Position numbers and translations under genes: made by a program
The notes under the pieces: generated by a model
Databases searched by the model: none
What the model was told of the DNA's origin: nothing
Seen by the model: only the letters and a program-made list of their open reading frames with translations
Shown: piece after piece, positions 61,002 through 64,000 of the stretch
Position numbering within the stretch: position 1 is the stretch's first letter
Layout of the letters: each line of letters begins with the position of its first letter
Source: AC-32 sp963716865
GTDB lineage: Bacteria; Actinomycetota; Thermoleophilia; Gaiellales; Gaiellaceae
Assembly (NCBI GenBank): GCA_963716865.1
Contig: CAVQUF010000003.1
Coordinates: forward strand, 124,001 to 188,000
DNA: 64,000 bases
Direction of reading: 5' to 3'

Positions 61002-61514
61002 TCAGTTGGGCGAGCCGGGTACTGGGATCGTCCCGCAGCGCGGCTCGTGTTGCTCCGCGAGCCGGAGCAGGAGCGCGTGCAGCGTGCGGCGCTCCTCCTC
61101 GCTGAGCGGCGCGAGGAACGCATCCTCGATCTGGCGCGCGAGCGTGCGGAGGCGGCGAAGCGTCCGTTTGCCGTCAGTCGTCAGGCTGACGAGGTGGCGG
61201 CGACGGTCGTCGGGGTCGCGGCGGCGTTCGATCAGCCCCCGGTCTTCGAGCTCGTCGAGGAGCCCGACCAGCTGGCCGCGGTCGTAGCCGAGCGCGTCGG
61301 CAATCGCGCCCTGCGTCTCACGCTGACTCTCGTCGAGCGCGATCAGGATCGCGTGGTGGTAGGGGTGTAGGCCCATCCGCTCGTAGGCCTCCATGCTCCG
61401 TTCCTTGGCGGCATGGCCCAGCCGCTTGAGCAGGAAGGTGTCGAGAGCAACGAGCTCCTCCGGCAGTCGGGGAACTGCGGTCGGAGCAGGCGGCTGACGA
61501 TCCGTGATGCTCAC
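61002..61514 (-). CDS. MarR-family transcriptional regulator
   Basis: The protein has 170 residues from a GTG. A winged helix (QRETQGAIADALGYDRGQLVGLLDELEDRGLIERRRDPDDRRRHLVSLTTDGKRTLRRL) with the D-x-R-x wing, flanked by dimerisation helices. It is divergent from a DHA2 exporter with a 39-bp gap that holds an inverted repeat, the usual arrangement of a MarR repressor and its drug-efflux target. Confidence 0.94.
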   Translation of the reverse strand: MSITDRQPPAPTAVPRLPEELVALDTFLLKRLGHAAKERSMEAYERMGLHPYHHAILIALDESQRETQGAIADALGYDRGQLVGLLDELEDRGLIERRRDPDDRRRHLVSLTTDGKRTLRRLRTLARQIEDAFLAPLSEEERRTLHALLLRLAEQHEPRCGTIPVPGSPN

Positions 61515-61535
61515 ACGGAATAGTTTAGCGCCAGC

Positions 61536-61550
61536 AACGGTTGTTCCGTT
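61536..61550. promoter_or_regulatory. Inverted repeat in the MarR/MFS divergent region
   Basis: AACGG (61536-61540) and CCGTT (61546-61550) are separated by TTGTT. TAGAAT (61550-61555) is a good -10 for the MFS gene and overlaps its first ATG, so transcription would begin at about 61562 and use a downstream ATG (61560 or 61569) as a leaderless start. Confidence 0.5.
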
Positions 61551-61553
61551 AGA

Positions 61554-63065
61554 ATGTTGATGAAATCAATGGTTAGTGGCAAACAACTAGCGGGAAGCGC
61601 CACGGGACGCGAACGGAGGTGGAGCGCACTCGCTCTCATCGTCACCGCGCAGTTCATGGTGATTCTCGACGTCGCGATCGTGAATGTCGCGCTGCCGTCG
61701 ATCAAGTCGGATCTCGGCTTCTCCCAGACGAGCCTGCAGTGGGTGATCTCGGCCTACGCGATCATGTTCGGCGGCACGCTGCTGCTCGGCGGCCGGCTTG
61801 CGGATCTGCTCGGACGCAGGCGGTTGTTCATCGCCGGCCTCGCGGTCTTCGCATCGAGCTCGCTCCTGTGTGGTCTCGCATGGTCGGAGGGCTCGCTGAT
61901 CGCGTTCCGCGCCGTCCAGGGCCTCGGCGGAGCGTTGCTTGCCCCGGCTGCGCTCTCGCTTCTGATGACGACCTTCGCAGAGGGCCGAGACCGCAACGTG
62001 GCGCTCGGGATCTACGGGGCCGCCTCGGGCAGCGGCGCCGCGGTCGGGGTCCTGCTCGGCGGGCTGCTGACCTCGTACCTGAGCTGGTCCTGGATCTTCT
62101 TCATCAACGTGCCGATCGGCGTGGCCGCGATCGCGCTCACGCCGCTGCTGTTGCGCGATAGCCGCGGCAGCCTGACGCACCGCCACTTCGACCTCGCCGG
62201 CGCCGCTTCTGTCACCGCCGGTCTCATGCTCCTCGTCTACGCGATGACACGTGCGGCGAGCGACGGCTGGGGATCCACCACGACGCTTGCCTTGCTCGCG
62301 GGCGCCGCTGCCCTGCTCCTCACGTTCGTCGTGGTCGAGCTGCGCTCGCCTTCGCCGCTCTTGCCGCTACGCGTCTTCCGCCGACGGACGCTCGCTGCCG
62401 CGAACGTCACGATGGCAATCGTCGGCGGCGTCGCGTTCTCGGAGTTCTTCCTGCTGACGCTGTATCTGCAGGACGTCCTTCACGACTCGGCCGTTCAGAC
62501 GGGCGCTGCGTTCGCAGCCTTCGCGCTGACCGTCGTGGTCGTCTCGAATATCGCGCAGGTGATCGTCGGCAGGCTCGGCGTGCGACTGACACTCACCCTT
62601 GGGCTGCTCATCTTCGCCGGATCGGTCGCGCTGCTCACGCGGCTGCCCGTGGAAGGTCACTACTTCCCGGATCTCTTCCCGGCCTTCGTACTCGGCGGAG
62701 CCGGAATGGGGCTGTCCTTCGTCCCCGTGACGATCGCAGGCCTCAGCGGCGTCGAAGGCTCCGATGCCGGCGTGGCCTCTGGTCTGATCAACACCAGCCG
62801 CCAGATCGGAGGAGCGATCGGCCTCGCCGCCGTGATCGCCATCGCCGCGGCGTCGACGAGCAATTTCGCAGACACCCATGCCGCCGTTACGGCGTCGAGC
62901 GGCGCGGCGCTCGACCACGGGTTCCAGACGGCCTTCTACACGCTGACCGGCCTGCTGGTCTTCGGTGCCGTGATCGCGGCCACGCTCATCAGGTCCGAGC
63001 CCGCATCCGTCGCCCGCAAGGCGGACGTGGACGACGACAGGCTCGCGCTCGAACACGCCGCCTGA
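61554..63065 (+). CDS. DHA2-type MFS drug exporter (EmrB/QacA family)
   Basis: The protein has 503 residues and 14 membrane helices, as in the DHA2 family. Motif A-like GGRLADLLGRRRLFIAGL, motif C-like GGLLTSYLSWSWIFFINVPIGVAAI, and motif VPVTIAGLSGVEGSDAGVASGLINTSRQIGGAIGLAAVIAI are present. Start candidates are ATG 61554, 61560 and 61569; the downstream ones suit the promoter. It is probably repressed by the divergent MarR protein and exports a toxic compound. Confidence 0.93.
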   Translation: MLMKSMVSGKQLAGSATGRERRWSALALIVTAQFMVILDVAIVNVALPSIKSDLGFSQTSLQWVISAYAIMFGGTLLLGGRLADLLGRRRLFIAGLAVFASSSLLCGLAWSEGSLIAFRAVQGLGGALLAPAALSLLMTTFAEGRDRNVALGIYGAASGSGAAVGVLLGGLLTSYLSWSWIFFINVPIGVAAIALTPLLLRDSRGSLTHRHFDLAGAASVTAGLMLLVYAMTRAASDGWGSTTTLALLAGAAALLLTFVVVELRSPSPLLPLRVFRRRTLAAANVTMAIVGGVAFSEFFLLTLYLQDVLHDSAVQTGAAFAAFALTVVVVSNIAQVIVGRLGVRLTLTLGLLIFAGSVALLTRLPVEGHYFPDLFPAFVLGGAGMGLSFVPVTIAGLSGVEGSDAGVASGLINTSRQIGGAIGLAAVIAIAAASTSNFADTHAAVTASSGAALDHGFQTAFYTLTGLLVFGAVIAATLIRSEPASVARKADVDDDRLALEHAA

Positions 63066-63072
63066 TCTCGGG

Positions 63073-63633
63073 TCAGGCTACTGCCTGACGGCGCCGGAAG
63101 CCCGACCGGATCTGACGGACGCGGCAACGTAGTTCCACCGGGGGCAGCGCCGGATCCAGGAGAGGGCTCTCGCTGAAATCGTCGAGAAGTCGCGCGCAGA
63201 TGACGGCCGAGGCGGGGTCGAGCTCGAGCTCGCCGTCGTCGAGCTCGGACGCGAGCGCCTCGAGCTCCTCCCTGGCAGCTTCCCCGAATGCCGGTCCCGG
63301 CCGGCTCAGCCTGCTCCGGATCGCCGTCGCGAGGATGTGGCGCCTCTCGGTCGTCGCATCCCGGGCAGCGAAGGTACGAACCTCCGAGATCACGTAGGCG
63401 TCGTGATCGGTCGCGAGGCTCTCGACGAGCTCGCAGCGACGCCACAACGCCCGCACGCCCCGCGCCCCGACGACGAGACCGCCGAGGAAGAGCGGAATTG
63501 CGAGCGACGGGTGAATCTGGGTCACCGCGACGGCAAGCACGAGCGCAAGCGCCGCGAGGACGAGGTCGCTGACCTCCTCGCGCCGCAGGTCGCGAATTCG
63601 TGCGGCGGCGTCGTCGACGGCTCGTGCATACAT
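63073..63633 (-). CDS. Two-helix membrane protein, 186 aa
   Basis: The ATG at 63633 (MYARAVDDAAARIRDLRREEVSDLVLAALALVLAVAVTQIHPSLAIPLFLGGLVVGARGVRALW) gives a short cytosolic start, two adjacent membrane helices (29-49 and 52-70) and a soluble helical C-terminal domain (LEALASELDDGELELDPASAVICARLLDDF). The family is not recognised. It converges with the exporter gene at 7 bp spacing. Confidence 0.72.
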   Translation of the reverse strand: MYARAVDDAAARIRDLRREEVSDLVLAALALVLAVAVTQIHPSLAIPLFLGGLVVGARGVRALWRRCELVESLATDHDAYVISEVRTFAARDATTERRHILATAIRSRLSRPGPAFGEAAREELEALASELDDGELELDPASAVICARLLDDFSESPLLDPALPPVELRCRVRQIRSGFRRRQAVA

Positions 63634-63691
63634 GGCGAACGTACTGTCGCGGTGCGGGCCTTGGCCGGCATCCGTGCGCAAACTGAGTGCG

Positions 63692-64000
63692 TCAGCGGCT
63701 TTCCCGCAGCCCCCAGAGGCGGAAGCCGCCGATGAACGCGTTGTCGTTCGCGCCCAGCCGCATGTTCGGCGGCAGCTTGCTGAGCTTCTTCGCGTTCCCC
63801 CCGCCGAGGACGACGTACTCGGGCTCGGTCGCTGCGCCAAGGGCCTCGATGGTCTCGAAGACGGCCTTCTCCCACTTCTTCTTGCCTAGGCGCTTCCGGC
63901 CCCGCTCGCCGACGTAGTCCTCGAACGTGCCCTCCCGGAACGGGAGGTGCCCGAGCTCCATCGGCTCCAGGACCCCGTCAGCCACCACGGCCGATCCGAG
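63692..64000 (-). CDS. ROK-family kinase, C-terminal part (cut by the right edge)
   Basis: The visible C-terminal 100 or so residues (VADGVLEPMELGHLPFREGTFEDYVGERGRKRLGKKKWEKAVFETIEALGAATEPEYVVLGGGNAKKLSKLPPNMRLGANDNAFIGGFRLW) show the ROK/polyphosphate-glucokinase pattern, including ELGH and GGG nucleotide-site residues. The N-terminus is beyond the window. Glucose phosphorylation with ATP or polyphosphate is likely but not certain. Confidence 0.85.
   Translation of the reverse strand, partial: LGSAVVADGVLEPMELGHLPFREGTFEDYVGERGRKRLGKKKWEKAVFETIEALGAATEPEYVVLGGGNAKKLSKLPPNMRLGANDNAFIGGFRLWGLRESR

Overview
The window is high-GC bacterial DNA with actinobacterial hallmarks: a CarD-type regulator, an AfsR-like SARP regulator, frequent GTG/TTG starts, a ROK/polyphosphate-glucokinase-like kinase and an actinobacterial-style Pit/DUF47 phosphate pair. 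I infer Actinomycetota, plausibly Thermoleophilia (Gaiella/Solirubrobacter-like), but no rRNA or complete tRNA is present to test this.

Layout. 1-2.7 kb: a CarH-like B12 photoreceptor repressor operon, divergent from a DUF378 + fasciclin operon, with six 11-bp-phased repeats lying over the promoter. 3-20 kb: a stress and envelope island of coiled-coil proteins, a PRC-barrel protein, HdeD/DUF308, a universal stress protein, DUF1003, PAP2, an AI-2E-type permease, a DUF1345 protein and a SARP-NB-TPR regulator. 20-26 kb: a DAG-kinase-like gene, then a zone of gene decay (half a multicopper oxidase, stop-interrupted and truncated copies, a frameshifted amidotransferase). 26-31 kb: gltA, icd and aceK. 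31-38.5 kb: a structured intergenic region, a zinc-ribbon protein coupled to a sigma-70 factor, glycosyltransferase, clpP, carD, an ATP-grasp enzyme and nfuA. 38.5-47 kb: small metabolic genes, a gamma-glutamyl ligase, a Nudix hydrolase, a PD-(D/E)xK-like gene, pit/DUF47 and a broken agmatinase. 47-64 kb: a diheme cytochrome c, an ExxE membrane protein, sixA-like gene, typA, greA, a YedY-like enzyme with cytochrome b, GT39, fabF, a DMT transporter, MarR/MFS and a ROK kinase cut by the right edge.

Two regulatory systems stand out. First, a three-box element, NGGCAG-N15-NGGCAG-N5-TGGCAG (boxes 21 and 11 bp apart, always in the sense of the following gene), occurs at six places, 5059, 7865, 9354, 15482(-), 19586(-) and 19768. 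It precedes the stress operons and one decayed copy, so it looks like the operator of an undescribed stress regulon. The SARP-type regulator lying between two of the sites is a plausible partner. Second, the CarH-like protein keeps the W-x9-EH and ExHxxG cobalamin motifs and faces a phased operator set over a near-consensus promoter, which predicts light/B12 control of the fasciclin operon.

A third theme is duplication followed by decay. A 450-bp block at 4.9 kb is a broken copy of 9.2 kb. DUF1003 exists as one intact gene and at least three fragments. A 232-codon nuclease-like gene has a copy carrying a stop codon. A 73-codon gene has two partial copies.
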